From contig CM035356.1 in NCBI GenBank assembly GCA_020137815.1, positions 8,099,711 through 8,163,710 on the forward strand: 64,000 nt of DNA, given 5' to 3'. This document shows positions 27,588 through 49,259 of the stretch, one piece after another. The position numbers were made by a program, and so were the translations under genes. The stretch is from Hormiphora californensis (lineage: Eukaryota > Ctenophora > Tentaculata > Cydippida > Pleurobrachiidae). Position 1 is the first letter of the stretch. Each line of letters starts with the position of its first letter. The notes beneath the pieces were generated by a model. It saw only the letters and a list, made by a program, of their open reading frames with translations, was not told the DNA's origin and searched no databases.

Positions 27588-30180
27588 TGGAAATTTTTGA
27601 AGTTTTTGAAGTAAACTCAAAACTCAAAAACCAAAAGTGGTGAAAACTTCAACTTCAAACTTCACCGGCCCCCCCCCCCGAGGGAGAGAGAGAGACGAGT
27701 TTAGATGGTACTGGTAAGTTTGGGATAGATCAACATGTGATAACCTAAATGTACCAGACTGTACAATAGTAGGGGAGAATGGGTTATGAAATGTTCACAC
27801 ATCCTCCTACTTTTTCTGTCAATCCAAACTGATTTCCCAGTTGACCAAATAACACCAGGTTTTGTACAACTAATCTGATCGTTGATGTATCTCAATCCTG
27901 GACCCACTTTCAGGTCTTATCTTGGGGAAGAGAAAGTGTCTCACACATGACAATAGCAGGGGAGGGCGGTAGAGACCTCCCCGTCTCCATATCTGATAAC
28001 TGGCTAGAAGGGAAGGTGAGAGTCAGGTATCTGGATATAACAGATCACATATCTGAGGCGGGGGAGACAGCTCTAAAAGGGCGCGCGGCGCGAAACACTA
28101 CCGAAAAAGTGTTTACTCGCTTTAAGTTTAAAGTTCCTACACAGTGCGAATATTCGCGCGTGCGCACCAGTCTCCCCTAACTGTGGCAATGTCGGTCACA
28201 AAATCCTGCAGTTACACGCACAACAGAAGGGACAGCTGCAACCGCTGTCGAAAGTTCACTTTTTCAAACAATTCGGGCAAGCAAAAGTCGGGAAAAAGAG
28301 AGAGACAAAATAAACTATTCATGACCATCAAGGAATCGGCAAAAAGTAGTCTCAGCTGGCAACATATGGCCCTACGAATACACTACATTAATACATAACA
28401 CGGCCAATTTGCAGTACAAAACCTGAAACGATAAGTGATATCGAATGTTCACACAACATTCAATCGGGATGTTTAATAAGATACACCATACAAGTTTAGA
28501 GGTTTAGTTACTGCTTGGAAAACAGGTCTGAGTAATGCAAAATGAATTATATGTTAAAAAGCTGAAAACAACCAGGACGCAAGGGTTACTAAACAAACTT
28601 CCAATAATTTAGAGTGGGACAGGGTGGACACTATTTCACCTGCATTAAGTGTATTACTGACAGCATGTGGACCTGCACAAGTAACAATATGATGAACCAG
28701 GACCCTGTTGCAGCAGAGGATATGGGGGGGGGGGGACAAATGGTGACATATGGTGACAAATGGTGATGGTGACATGACCAAAATTTTGAGATGAGTCACC
28801 ATTTGTCACCATTCTCTCTGGAGCTTCCTACAGGCATAATATGATGTTATGGGACATAATATGATGTTATGGGACACTGGGGGACACTTCTACCAAGTTT
28901 CAAGTCGATTGGATGTAATTAAGGGCCACAGGTGGTTAATTGCGCTTTTATGTGTTGTGCGACGGAGGTACACCCTCAACGTGACTTTTGGGAAGTTTTA
29001 GCGGCTGGCACACTCAGCTTATGTGATAGGAGTTAGCAAGGAATGGTCGTTTCTCACAAGAACAACCCCGGGAATCTCATGCTATCTTCAAGAAATAGAG
29101 GATGCTATTCTTCACAAGCTCCTACCAGCCATAACGGGACAGCCTTTCATCGATGACAACCTTCGTAACATCATGGCCCTGCCTGCACGCCTGGGTGGAC
29201 TAGGTATCGACAATCCCGTCATTATGGCGGACCTGGGGGGGGTTCAACCTAAAAATTTCCATTTCCATTTGCCAAAATCCGGGTATCGATGGAAATTTTT
29301 AGAAATTTTTAGAAGTTTTTAGAAATTTTTAGAAGTTTTTAGTACTAAAAATTTCCAAAAATTTCTAAAAATTTCCAAAAATTTCCATTAATTTCTAAAA
29401 ATTTCTAAAAATTTCTAAAAATTTCTAAAAATTTCTAAAAATTTCTAAAAATTTCCAAAAATTTCCATTGACCAAGAAAAGAAAAATTAACAAAAACTTG
29501 AAAATATATAAACACAGTTGTCGAAGAACTGGTTCCTTTTCCTTACCTCTTGTGACAACTGAGCATCAATAAGTTATTGAATGATAGATAAGACATCGAT
29601 ATCATATATTTTTGGGCAATCCGTACAATTTCTTCAGAAATCATAGCTTCATTGGACAACTAAGGACGCGGACGTCTCGAAAACTGATTTAAAAGTAAGT
29701 TACCAAATAGCACAAGATACCTTATGTACTTATATAAGGTGCTATTTGGTAACTTACTTTTAAATATTCCTTCGGACGGGTCCTTTTACCATGACTAATG
29801 CTTAATACCGTAGTAGATCAGGTTTCTTAGCATACAATATAGAAACTTAAACTCTTTTTTAAACTCGATAAGGGATATAGCGAGAATAAGTACTAACTTA
29901 CTGTCGAAAACATGCATAGATTACCTGTCATTACCTTGGAATTGGGTTACCGACGAACTTATATAAACTTCTAAAAGTTTCTAAAAATTTCTAAAAATTT
30001 CTAAAAATTTCTAAAAACTTCTAAAAATTTCTAAAAATTTCCATTTACTAAAAACTTCCAAAAATTTCCATTGTCCATAAATTTCTAAAAATTTCTAAAA
30101 ATTTCTAAAAATTTCCAAAAAATTCTAAAAATTTCCAAAAATTTCCAAAAATTTCTAAAAATTTCTAAAAATTTCTAAAA
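27588..30180. repeat. Direct 4.4-kb duplication, copy B
   Basis: Counterpart of copy A without the minus-strand LINE. From 27,588 to about 28,080 it shows many single-base deletions relative to copy A, then becomes nearly identical. It joins at its left to copy A through a shared T-rich stretch. Confidence 0.85.
27701..27985 (-). pseudogene. Damaged duplicate of EXOSC3 exon 1
   Basis: It keeps GPGLRYINDQISCTKPGVI and GKSVWIDR, but several one-base deletions break the frame. The splice donor is lost (AGGAG followed by GATGTG instead of GTATGTG). Exons 2-4 do not follow. The damage could be sequence error in a duplicated contig end rather than decay. Confidence 0.8.
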
Positions 30181-31194
30181 ATTTCCATTTGCCAAAAAAG
30201 TGGGTATCAATGGAAATTTTTAGGGTTGAACCCCCCCCCCCCCCCCCGGACCTGGAGTATGCCAACTCTGTTGCAGTTACATCCAAGCTTTGTGAAGCTA
30301 TTGTGAAACAGAAGAAGGAATACAAACAGAAACCAGAGGAACAACGGGAAGTGCTTGCATCAATCAAGAAAATAAAAAACGATCTCTTGAAGAGTATGGC
30401 GGAGAAGATAAAACAGAAGCTAAGTCCCAAAGAACAGAGAAACCTCGACTGGATTAGCGAGAAAGGGGCCTCTTCATTTCTCACGTGCTTGCCACTTGAG
30501 AAACTCCGATTTCATCTTACGAGACAAGAGTTTCACGATGCAATGTCTGTTAGGTATAACATGCCGATAGTTGGGGATCCGAGGCCTGAAACATGCTGCT
30601 GTGGGGAGAAAAACACTATCGAACATGCATTATCATGTAAGAAAGGTGGATATGTTTCTCTCCGACACAACCGTGTTCGAGACTACATTGCAGGGGAACT
30701 GGACAGAGTATGTTACAACAATCAGATTGAACCTCGCCTTCTTTCCACCAACGGGCGGGCTCTTCCGGAAGGATCACGCTCGACTGGACATTTCTACACG
30801 GGACTTCTGGACACCAATGGACAAGGCATTCTTCGACGTAAGAGTATTAAACTCCCAAGCCACATCCAATGCTGTCCAGTCGATCCCCCAGACATTCATC
30901 AAGCACGAGAAAGAAAAGAAGACGGGATACAACCATAGAGTGTTAGAAGTGGACGGTGGAGCATTTACTCCCCTGGTTATGGCAACAACTGGCGGTCTGG
31001 GGCGTGAGTTCTCCCGCTTCGTAAAGCATCTTGCAGAAAAGAAATCAGACAAGAGTGGCAACAGATACGAAGAGTGTGTGAGATATATTCGCCTAAGATT
31101 GTCCTTCTCGATGGTGAGGAGTGTCACTCTTTCACTTCGAGGGTTCAGAGGAAGACTGAGAGAGGACACTACTGAAGATTTATATCTGATGTAA
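29000..31194 (+). mobile_element. LINE of the same RLE-like family, interrupted and frameshifted
   Basis: The N-terminal piece (about 29,000-29,236) ends at codons MADL and resumes after a 1-kb foldback insertion as EYANSVAV at 30,256. The remainder carries SEKGASSFLTCLPLEKLRF, the knuckle CCCGEKNTIEHALSC, VRDYIAGEL, then ARLDISTRDFW, FFDVRVLN, KHEKEKKTGY and the terminal RLRLSFSMVRSV. A small deletion near 30,780 puts the nuclease-like part in another frame, so the element is dead. Confidence 0.85.
29237..30247. mobile_element. 1.0-kb G/C-capped foldback element with 8-bp target duplication
   Basis: It begins GGGGGGTTCAACC and ends GGGTTGAACC plus a C run. The flanks GGACCTGG at 29,229-29,236 and 30,248-30,255 are a perfect 8-bp duplication. 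Removing the element and one copy restores the LINE reading frame (MADL-EYAN). The interior is AAAAATTTCTA/AAATTTCC tandem units plus a palindrome around GGTAACTTACTTTTAAA. Confidence 0.9.
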
Positions 31195-32207
31195 TTGATT
31201 GTTGTAGTGCCTTATAGCACAGATTTCCTTTGGCGCCAGAGAGCGCATGCATCATGTACATCCGAGTACTCTCGGAACCAAGGTTTTAATACGGGAGCGC
31301 TCTCCCCCCAAAAAAAAAGTTTTAGCGGTCCAAAACACTACTAGCCGATCCGGAATGGCCATGTTAACAACTTATGAACAAATATATCGGTCTAAGGAAA
31401 TTAATAAATTTTATCAAATTTTTAAAGAAATTCTGCCGAAATCCGCATATTTCGTCAAAAAATGGTGATGGTTACATACCCTAAATGGTCAGATGAGTCA
31501 CCATTTGTCAGCAAATGTCACCATTTGTCACCATGATTACCCCCCCCAGGATATCATCTTTTAAACCCTTCGACAACCTTAGTGGGTGTAGCAACTAGCA
31601 TAGGCATTGTGTTAGGACACGGGGATATGAAGGGAAGAGAGAGACACACAATACGAGTGGCTCGGTACAAGTTTTGTGTGTGTGTGTGGTCACACTCTTT
31701 TCCGGGTATCAAGAGAGGAAAAATGTGTGGTCCCATTTCTTAGACTTATTGGGGTAAACCACTGGTTTAAAACCAGTGAGATTGTTTTAGTTCAAACACA
31801 ATGTTCTTGTAGAAACATCAACCTAGGATATCCATTCTCCGGTGAACATGTTAGGAACGTAATTACGCGTAATTAACGAATGTATTTTATGAGGTAGATT
31901 CTCTGGATAAAAGGCTCAATTATTTGGACCCATTTCTGAGTTGGTGCCTGACATGTACATCAACAGGAAATCCATTCTCCAGTGAACATGAATAAACATG
32001 TTAGGAGCGTAATTAAGCGTATGAATTTTATGAGGTAGATTCTCTGGTGGATGACCATGGATAAAAAACTATAAAAGTTGGGAGAGGACCCATTTCTGAG
32101 TTAGTGCCTCACATCTGTATTTCTTTGTTGTTCTAACTCTCCCTTTACGGGGGCGCCCGAAACACAGTCTAGCCAGGCAAGTATTTCTAGTGTGGAATCG
32201 ACATTTA
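31195..32207. other. Intergenic with dispersed repeat fragments
   Basis: A segment with GTCACCATTTGTCACCAT followed by a C run at about 31,497-31,550 is related to the G-run/GGTGACAAAT segment near 24,330. A degenerate direct repeat (core ATTTTATGAGGTAGATTC) occurs at about 31,830-31,910 and 31,966-32,050. No gene is seen. Confidence 0.5.
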
Positions 32208-32975
32208 ATAAATGTGTTAGAAATGAAGTAGCTACAAAATGTGTGTTAGAAATGAAGTAGCTACAAAATGTGTGTTAGAAATGAAGTAGCTACAAAATGT
32301 GTGTTAGAAATGAAGTAGCTACAAAATGTGTGTTAGAAATGAAGTAGCTACAAAATGTACCTAACTCTGCCAACCTAGTATTTCAACAGCACGCTAGACT
32401 GGGTATGCGGATAGTCCCACCACCTTACCCCTATAGAGCAGAAACGAAACGAGCTAATCAATTTCACTGCTCATTTGGTCCAAGAGCAGCTCATTTATGG
32501 AACACTCTACCTGCTGCTGTCAATTCTTGTGTGAGCTTGAATCAGTTCAAATCATCATTGGGCAATTACTTGACAGGATTTCACGATCGTCCTCCAGTCA
32601 GAGGGTACCCGCCACTTCCAAATGACCTTTCGCCTCAATGTGCTGTGCTGTGCTGATGAGTGTGAGTGTGAAGGGATAGTTTTTCAACATGATTTTATTT
32701 AGGTGGACCCATTCAGGGAAGGCCTGTTTCTTTATAAATAAAACTTTAATTGTAAACTTGTAAACTTGTAAACTTGTAATGTGTGTTAGAAATGAAGTAG
32801 CTACAAAATGTGTGTTAGAAATGAAGTAGCTACAAAATGTGTGTTAGAAATGAAGTAGCTACAAAATGTGTGTTAGAAATGAAGTAGCTACAAAATGTGT
32901 GTTAGAAATGAAGTAGCTACAAAATGTGTGTTAGAAATGAAGTAGCTACAAAATGTGTGTTAGAAATGAAGTAGC
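32208..32975. repeat. 29-bp minisatellite split by a LINE fragment
   Basis: The unit GTGTTAGAAATGAAGTAGCT plus ACAAAATGT occurs five times to 32,358 and about seven times from 32,779 to 32,975. The copies are nearly identical. Between them sits a LINE 3' end. Confidence 0.92.
32359..32778 (+). mobile_element. 3' end of a CR1-like LINE inside the minisatellite
   Basis: It encodes the C-terminus of a LINE RT (FGPRAAHLWNTLPAAVNSC, LNQFKSSLGNYL) with a stop at 32,656, then a short 3' UTR and the tail TGTAAACT repeated four times. AATGT on both sides may be its target duplication. Confidence 0.85.
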
Positions 32976-33188
32976 GAGAGATTTAAAAACTGTTGATCTA
33001 AATCTATCTGCCATGACAGGTCTTATGTCTCATGGAGAAGCAGGACCAGCCCGTTGCCTGTGTATGCTTTGTGCCCCCGGCTCATATCAGAGCAAAGCAC
33101 AATAAAGAGTTCAACATAAGAGTATCCCCTGGCTTGCGGTAGATGAGCTATATCACTTGTCATCACCTTACAATTTACTAGTATAACG

Positions 33189-33646
33189 TTAAAGGTTGAC
33201 AAGATACCTAAAACTTTTCGTATATCGTCTTATTTTGATTTATCAATAATTTTCAGCATTTTTTCAGAATTTTTTGTCGGCTAGAAAAAAAATCGAAATA
33301 GGGGGTCTACCGATATTGTCAGCACTGGTTTTACTGGGCACACTCACTGCGTCTCGCAAATTGAAATTCACGTTTCCGGTTCCTCAAAAGATAAAGACTT
33401 GATCTTGGTTGCGTTGGATTGGTCTCAATAAGACCTTTCCAACGCTACCAAAACGGTTTCTGTATCTCATCAGGAACCGGAGATATTACGTTATCAATTT
33501 TAAAAAAGGCACACTCATTTGTCAGTAGACCCCCTATTTTGCACATATTTCTAGCCGACAAAAAATTCTGAAAAAATGCTGAAAATTAATGATAAATCAA
33601 AATAAGACGATATACGAAAAGTTTTAGGTATCTTGTCAACCTTTAA
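33189..33646. mobile_element. Foldback MITE flanked by TTAA
   Basis: The ends are AGGTTGACAAGATACCTAAA and its inverse, with TTAA on both sides. Inverted arms of about 140 bp (33,193-33,330 against 33,510-33,642) contain CGTATATCGTCTTATTTTGA and GTCGGCTAGAAA. The centre is about 180 bp. A TA duplication with a longer TIR is the alternative reading. Confidence 0.8.
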
Positions 33647-33954
33647 TCGACACTCCCGGCCTCCTTCACCCATTTTGGGAGCGTCCCATAGTTTGCCCAA
33701 AAACCGAAAGAGTTTTCAAACATAGTCGACGTGCGCCATATGACTGAAATTAGGGATAACTACCAGTGGCACAAAACAAGGAGGGGTGTCCTCCTTTTGA
33801 GCTAGTTGGAGTGTGTGCGGAGGTCATATTGCAGTTGTACAAATTTACGGCCTGTTCTAGAATACTACTGTCCATTCAAACTTTTCAACACTACTTTAAA
33901 CAAATTAATTTGAGGATAAAGCTGATGTAACAGCCCACGAGGGGCAGAAAGAAA

Positions 33955-34974
33955 ATGGTAAATACTGATAATGAAGAAGAAGCAACTCCTCGGATTTACC
34001 TGGTAGCTCATCCTGGGAAACCGGCTACTGATATTGATAGGAGGAATGTCAACGACTGCCAACATGATACAGTATATTGGGTAAAAGACTTGTTGTCGGA
34101 GTGTTCAGGGTTTGGATACAGTAACCCAGAGGCAGTGAGATATGGAACTGGTCCTCCACCAAGGTCTACCTGGGATGATTTGGAGGTTCCGTCTGCGAGC
34201 AAGCTTAATACGCTGACGAAGAAAAAGCTGTTAGATTTTACTAAGAGGGCGTGTGGTATTTTGCTTGAACAGACATTCCCACTAATTCAAAAGTTGTGTG
34301 ACAAGGGTTGTGAAAGTATGATGGTTAGAGAGTGCAAAGAGGAGCTCAGACAGCACGGAAAGGAGCTAATTAAAGCTCAACGAGACCTAGTAGCGGCACA
34401 AGAGGAACTACTCAATATCCAGAGGCAGTTGCTTGAAAAGAGGGAGGTTGAGATTACAGCTGTGCAGTCAACGGCACAGCAAGAACTGAAGAGCTTCTCC
34501 TCCGTTTTGAAGGAAGAATGTGCCTCGGCACTGGCGCCAAAGAAAATTCAATCAGCTATTGTGGCAGCCTCTGAGGACCGTGGATGCAACATCATCATCC
34601 ATGGCCTGGAAGAGTCAATAAATAGTAGTGTGGAGCTTGAAACTCAAGTAGAGTCTCTTCTTGTTGAGCTAGGAGAGACTCAGAACGTGAAATCAGTGGA
34701 GCGCTTGGGAAGGCAGTCTTTAACTGTCAGGCCAGTGAAAGTCGTACTGAAGAGCAGAGACGCTCAGATGTCGATCCTGTCGAAAAAATCCCGACTAAAA
34801 AGGACCGGCAAGTTCGATAAGGTCTTCATTTCGCCTGACAGGACTTTGGAGGAACGAAATGAGAGAAGACAGCTTGTTGATCGACTGAAGGAAATGGTTC
34901 AAAGGTATCCTGGAAAACACTACTTCATTCGTGGGAAGGAGGTGGTGGAAGCACCAGGGACCACTGAGAATTGA
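33955..34974 (+). CDS. LINE ORF1-like protein
   Basis: An uninterrupted 339-codon frame. Residues about 1-100 form an uncharacterised N-terminal domain. Residues about 120-190 are a likely coiled coil (LIKAQRDLVAAQEELL, IQRQLLEKREVE). The C-terminal part resembles the RRM-plus-CTD region of L1/L2/CR1 ORF1 proteins: CNIIIHGLEES, LLVELGET, VERLGRQ, RPVKVVLKS, FISPDRTLEERNERRQLVDRLK. Such proteins bind RNA and act as chaperones for LINE RNA. It is followed at once by a remnant of ORF2's 3' end, so the element has an internal deletion. Confidence 0.75.
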   Translation: MVNTDNEEEATPRIYLVAHPGKPATDIDRRNVNDCQHDTVYWVKDLLSECSGFGYSNPEAVRYGTGPPPRSTWDDLEVPSASKLNTLTKKKLLDFTKRACGILLEQTFPLIQKLCDKGCESMMVRECKEELRQHGKELIKAQRDLVAAQEELLNIQRQLLEKREVEITAVQSTAQQELKSFSSVLKEECASALAPKKIQSAIVAASEDRGCNIIIHGLEESINSSVELETQVESLLVELGETQNVKSVERLGRQSLTVRPVKVVLKSRDAQMSILSKKSRLKRTGKFDKVFISPDRTLEERNERRQLVDRLKEMVQRYPGKHYFIRGKEVVEAPGTTEN

Positions 34975-35084
34975 AATTAAATTTGTTGAGTTTAGAAGTG
35001 ATGAGCGAGGAAAGGACAGTTGAGTTGAAAGGTGGTCATTTGTTTGATAGCCTCAATTATTTTTCAAGTTTCAAGTTCAAGTTT

Positions 35085-35540
35085 CAAAGTCAGGGATATC
35101 AAGACAATTGAAAATGTCCAGCGGTCTTTCGCCAGAAGACTTGAAGGAATGAAAGAGTTAGATTACTGGGCCAGACTCAGAAAACTCTAATGATGTCATT
35201 CATGCCTGGAAGACTCACCATGAGCTGGTTCCAGACTAAGCTGATAATATCTTCCTAACGACCCTAGGGCACGGGCTTTCCCAACACTACCCTGAAACTA
35301 AACGGACCAAACAGCTCTTTAACTCATCCAACTGCGTATTTGTGGAACTGTCTATCGAAAACGGTTAACTCTTGTAAATCATCGGGTGAATTCAAATCGG
35401 ATCTAGTGAAGTTCCTTAACACCTTCAGTGAATGTCCCCTCCCCCCGTCCACCACGTTACAAAGATCCTCCTGCATATTGGAGTGATCTAGGATTCTTCC
35501 AACTTACAGTGCGGTAACCTAACTCTGTTAAGAAGAAATG
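35085..35540 (+). pseudogene. LINE ORF2 3' remnant
   Basis: DIKTIENVQRSFARRLEGM and LDYWARLRKL match the RT C-terminal region also seen in the HELLS-intron LINE (IEAVQRSF, YWERLKSL), followed by frameshifted sequence. It follows ORF1 directly, so most of ORF2 is deleted. Confidence 0.75.
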
Positions 35541-36380
35541 AGGCCACGGAAAGAAAAGGGAGGGGGCACATATCTAGAGAATCACCCTATGCTTTGCGGA
35601 AAATTCTGTAATTCCGCGGATTGCACATCTAAGGCACAGCTAAATCAAACTGCTGGCCTCCTTGTAGAGGATGGGTACACATTCTCATTCATACTGGATC
35701 GTGAGCGGTGAGACCACAGTTGCCGTATCTCGTCGACATAAAACCGGTCGTAAGTTACCTCTCCAAATTGCGAGTCAAACATGTTTAACAGCGTAGGGTA
35801 AATCTCCTAGAATTAGACTTGATGGGCGAAAGTATAGTTTGGGCGATAAACAGATCAAGTTCAATTCTTCGGGTTTAAGCCAGGGGACAGATTACATACA
35901 TGCTTTTGTGATAGTAGATTTATTTGCTCGATGCCATAAACTATCAATAGCGGTTAAACCATTAAAATTGATCTTTCCAACTTTAGAAAGGACTTAGAGC
36001 AGTCTAAGAACGCCAATAAATGGGGACAGAGGGTCAAATAACCAGCGTGTTGCACTTTAGGCTGCTTAGCATGAATCTTAAAGGTAGAAAAGGCATTATA
36101 ATTTACTGAAAAGGGGATGCAGCTGTGAAAAAAAGCGACCTCAAACGTGGCCAAATCTCGTAACCTTTTTCTGAAACAGCGCCCGCGCCACAAGAAAATC
36201 AAAAAAATATTTTAAAATTCTAGTTTTTTATGCGCGCGCCCTCTGCGCGTTCATATTTTGTTTGTTGCGGCGCTTTGTTGAATTTTTCGCGTCCGCGCAA
36301 AAATATTTTCTGTGATCCACAGGGTGATAGGATCATCCGAAAATATTGTTTTCCACTCAAACTGTGGCAAATAGGTTAAC
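35541..36380. other. Intergenic; no gene recognised
   Basis: About 840 bp of unique-looking sequence with CpG/GCGC-rich patches near 36,180-36,300. No exon or transposon end is identified. Confidence 0.4.
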
Positions 36381-36537
36381 TAAAGTCCATTTTTATTCAA
36401 CTGTTCACCCCTCAACTCATGCGCGTCCGATATTTTAATTTACGCTGCGCGCGCTACACGTTAACATGTGATAAACGCGCAAAACAATTCCGCGCACGAC
36501 TTTGGGGGGTGAACAGTTGAAAAAAAATGGAGTATAA
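36381..36537. mobile_element. 157-bp MITE, copy 1
   Basis: The inverted ends are TAAAGTCCATTTTTATTCAA and, reading inward from the right, TATACTCCATTTTTTTTCAA. The centre CTACACGTTAACATGTGATA with GCGCGC motifs is shared almost exactly with the copy at 48,286-48,442. TA ends suggest mariner-type insertion. Confidence 0.85.
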
Positions 36538-36964
36538 TAACGCTAATTTGCCATAATTACACCCTACACGTACAAAAACGAAAATAAAAAGCAGCATTCG
36601 AATTTTAAAATTTAAAATTAAATGAAACAGCTTTTATACTTTAAAATAAAACAGTTGATGTCATTTAAATAATAATATCAATTATTAAACATGACAACTA
36701 ACAAGAGCTTAGAGCTGAGTAAGACACTGACAATTGTTTGTAAATAACATGTACTGGGAACTTGTCAAATCAGTGGCTGATTTGACTTGTTCCCCCTTAC
36801 TCAACAAGATTTGACATGTTATTGTTCCCAGTCTGTCGGCTCTCACACCGGACTGAAGGCTTCAGTGAATTAGCGATCAAGGCCGAAGCGATTGTTTCAA
36901 AGCGCGACAGCGAAAGACAGTATGGTAAGTGTAGACCCTCAATTGTACTTCAGTCTCTCAGTGA

Positions 36965-37010
36965 GACTCAGAGAGTGTCTGAGAGTCTCAGACACTCTCT
37001 GAGTCTCGTG
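36965..37010. repeat. Perfect 20-bp inverted repeat
   Basis: GACTCAGAGAGTGTCTGAGA is followed directly by its reverse complement. It could form a long hairpin; no terminator-like role is expected in an animal genome. Confidence 0.85.
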
Positions 37011-37925
37011 GAACATATGATTCTCAATCCCCAGTTGCAGTAGTTGTTGTTGTACAGTGTTCAGACTTCAGGTATTCCCGTGAAGCTTGTCTGAAAACTG
37101 TCAGCCCTTCCAGACATGCCCGAAGGAGGGGTTCCTCGGCCACCATACTGGGCGGAGTGGCATGATCCCAGACTGTCTCTTCTCCGATACTGCTCGCTCA
37201 CAGATCCTGAATGGGATATTTTTTGTATGAAGGGACATGCTATACTATCGTTAGGCCGGAGGGATAGTCAATAGTGTAGTAGTCTATCAACCCCTACCCC
37301 TATTATCCGGAAACTGTGCTCTTGTCTGTAGAGACACACGCGGTCACGCGAGGTTCAAAGGACCGGGTAAAAGTTAGCTACTACTCAGAATGCGAGCCAA
37401 CCAGAGAGGCCTTTATTTCGAAATCCTGGCCTCTGATTGGCTCACGCACTGTTGCTGTACCTGGGGTAAAAGCTATGATGCTCCTATTCCTCACCACGGT
37501 ACTGTTGCTCCCTATTGAGACACAACTGAAGGACCGTGCCCTCCCCACCTGAGTGTGGTCTACCTGCCTTATTGTAGGTCCCGTACCAGCAATACTGTGG
37601 ATCAGAGAGATATTGGAATTAGAATTATCAGTTTCAAGTTAAAAAACAAGAACTCTGCTCACTATACAAAGTTAAACTTGAAGAAGTACCCAAGCAAGAT
37701 TGGTGCCAAAAATCCAAATCTTATGCTAGTTATGTACCTGAAGTGCCGCTGGAGGCGTCTCTCCGGACAGAGGGTGGATGTAAAGTTGGATCTTGCTGAA
37801 ATTACAGACATTCGTCCTGTGATTATTTGCCTGTATGCCGACCTGAAAAAGAGACAGATTTTGTAGCTGGGCGGCTGGATTATTATTTGTCTGGGGGTCG
37901 CCTCATTTATCTTAGTAATACTAAT
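37011..37925. other. Intergenic or GPCR 3' region; weak ORFs only
   Basis: A plus-strand ORF of 103 codons (37,555-37,866) is basic and unrecognised. On the minus strand, an acceptor-like CCCTATTAG at about 37,926 leads into a frame compatible with the GPCR's last mapped exon, a possible cytoplasmic tail. Neither is established. Confidence 0.3.
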
Positions 37926-37989
37926 AGGGTAAGTCAAACAACAACAAATTAAAATTCAGGAATCAGGATTGAAAAGTAAAGAAACTAAC

Positions 37990-48566
<10,577 letters not shown>

Positions 48567-48568
48567 GG

Positions 48569-48583
48569 CTAAAAATAGATTTG
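48569..48583 (-). promoter_or_regulatory. Acceptor-like site before GPCR start
   Basis: The minus strand reads AAATCTATTTTTAG, then CC, then ATG. Confidence 0.5.
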
Positions 48584-48899
48584 AGAGTTTTTTAGGATAT
48601 CATGGCAACTGCAAAAATAGATTTGAAGAGTTTAGGGTAAGATGACAGCTGCAGACTGCAGAGCTGCAGAGTTTCAAAACCTGAACGATAAGAATCGGTC
48701 GTCAAAAGCAAAACTAACGCACTGAAACATTTCGAAAGTAGAAATTGCGACATGGTAAAACTATGAAATAACGCAGGAAATTAATTTTGCAGTGCACGGT
48801 AGATGGGATACAGGCTTTGAGTAGATCGAGCTCAATTTGTGAGATTACAAGACCTTCGTTCTGATGATATTATACGTCCTACGGCAATCACAGAGAGGG

Positions 48900-49080
<181 letters not shown>

Positions 49081-49259
49081 AAACAGAAACAAGAACAAAA
49101 CAAAACAAAATATAGAAGAAGATAGAATAAAAAAAATAGAGATAATAAATAGAATAAATATAAAAAATAGAATATAACCGAGACAAGAACAGCTAGACAA
49201 AACAAGAAATAGAGAGGGAGATAGCTGCAATAGAGACCAACAGGTTGAGTTAGGTGTAA

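Larger units (their letters stand above)
24836..27590. mobile_element. AAATTTCC-type foldback element, copy A, split by a LINE
   Basis: It starts GGGGGTTCAACCTAAAAATT after GGACCTGG, is full of AAAAATTTCTA units, and is interrupted at about 25,683-27,513 by a minus-strand LINE. The right part (27,514-27,590) ends within GGGTATCAATGGAAATTTTT, where it meets duplication copy B. The expected C-run terminus is missing in this copy. Confidence 0.75.

Noticed and set aside
30189-30938. Intact host gene for the 249-codon plus-strand ORF
   Set aside because: It is the continuation of a LINE interrupted by a foldback element and shifts frame near 30,780.
32208-32975. Regularly spaced repeats resembling a CRISPR array
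   Set aside because: Units are head-to-tail with no unique spacers, in an intron-containing animal genome. It is a minisatellite.
37555-37866. 103-codon basic ORF on the plus strand
   Set aside because: No recognisable family, and an equally long frame exists antisense that could be the GPCR tail. Listed only as an uncertain region.
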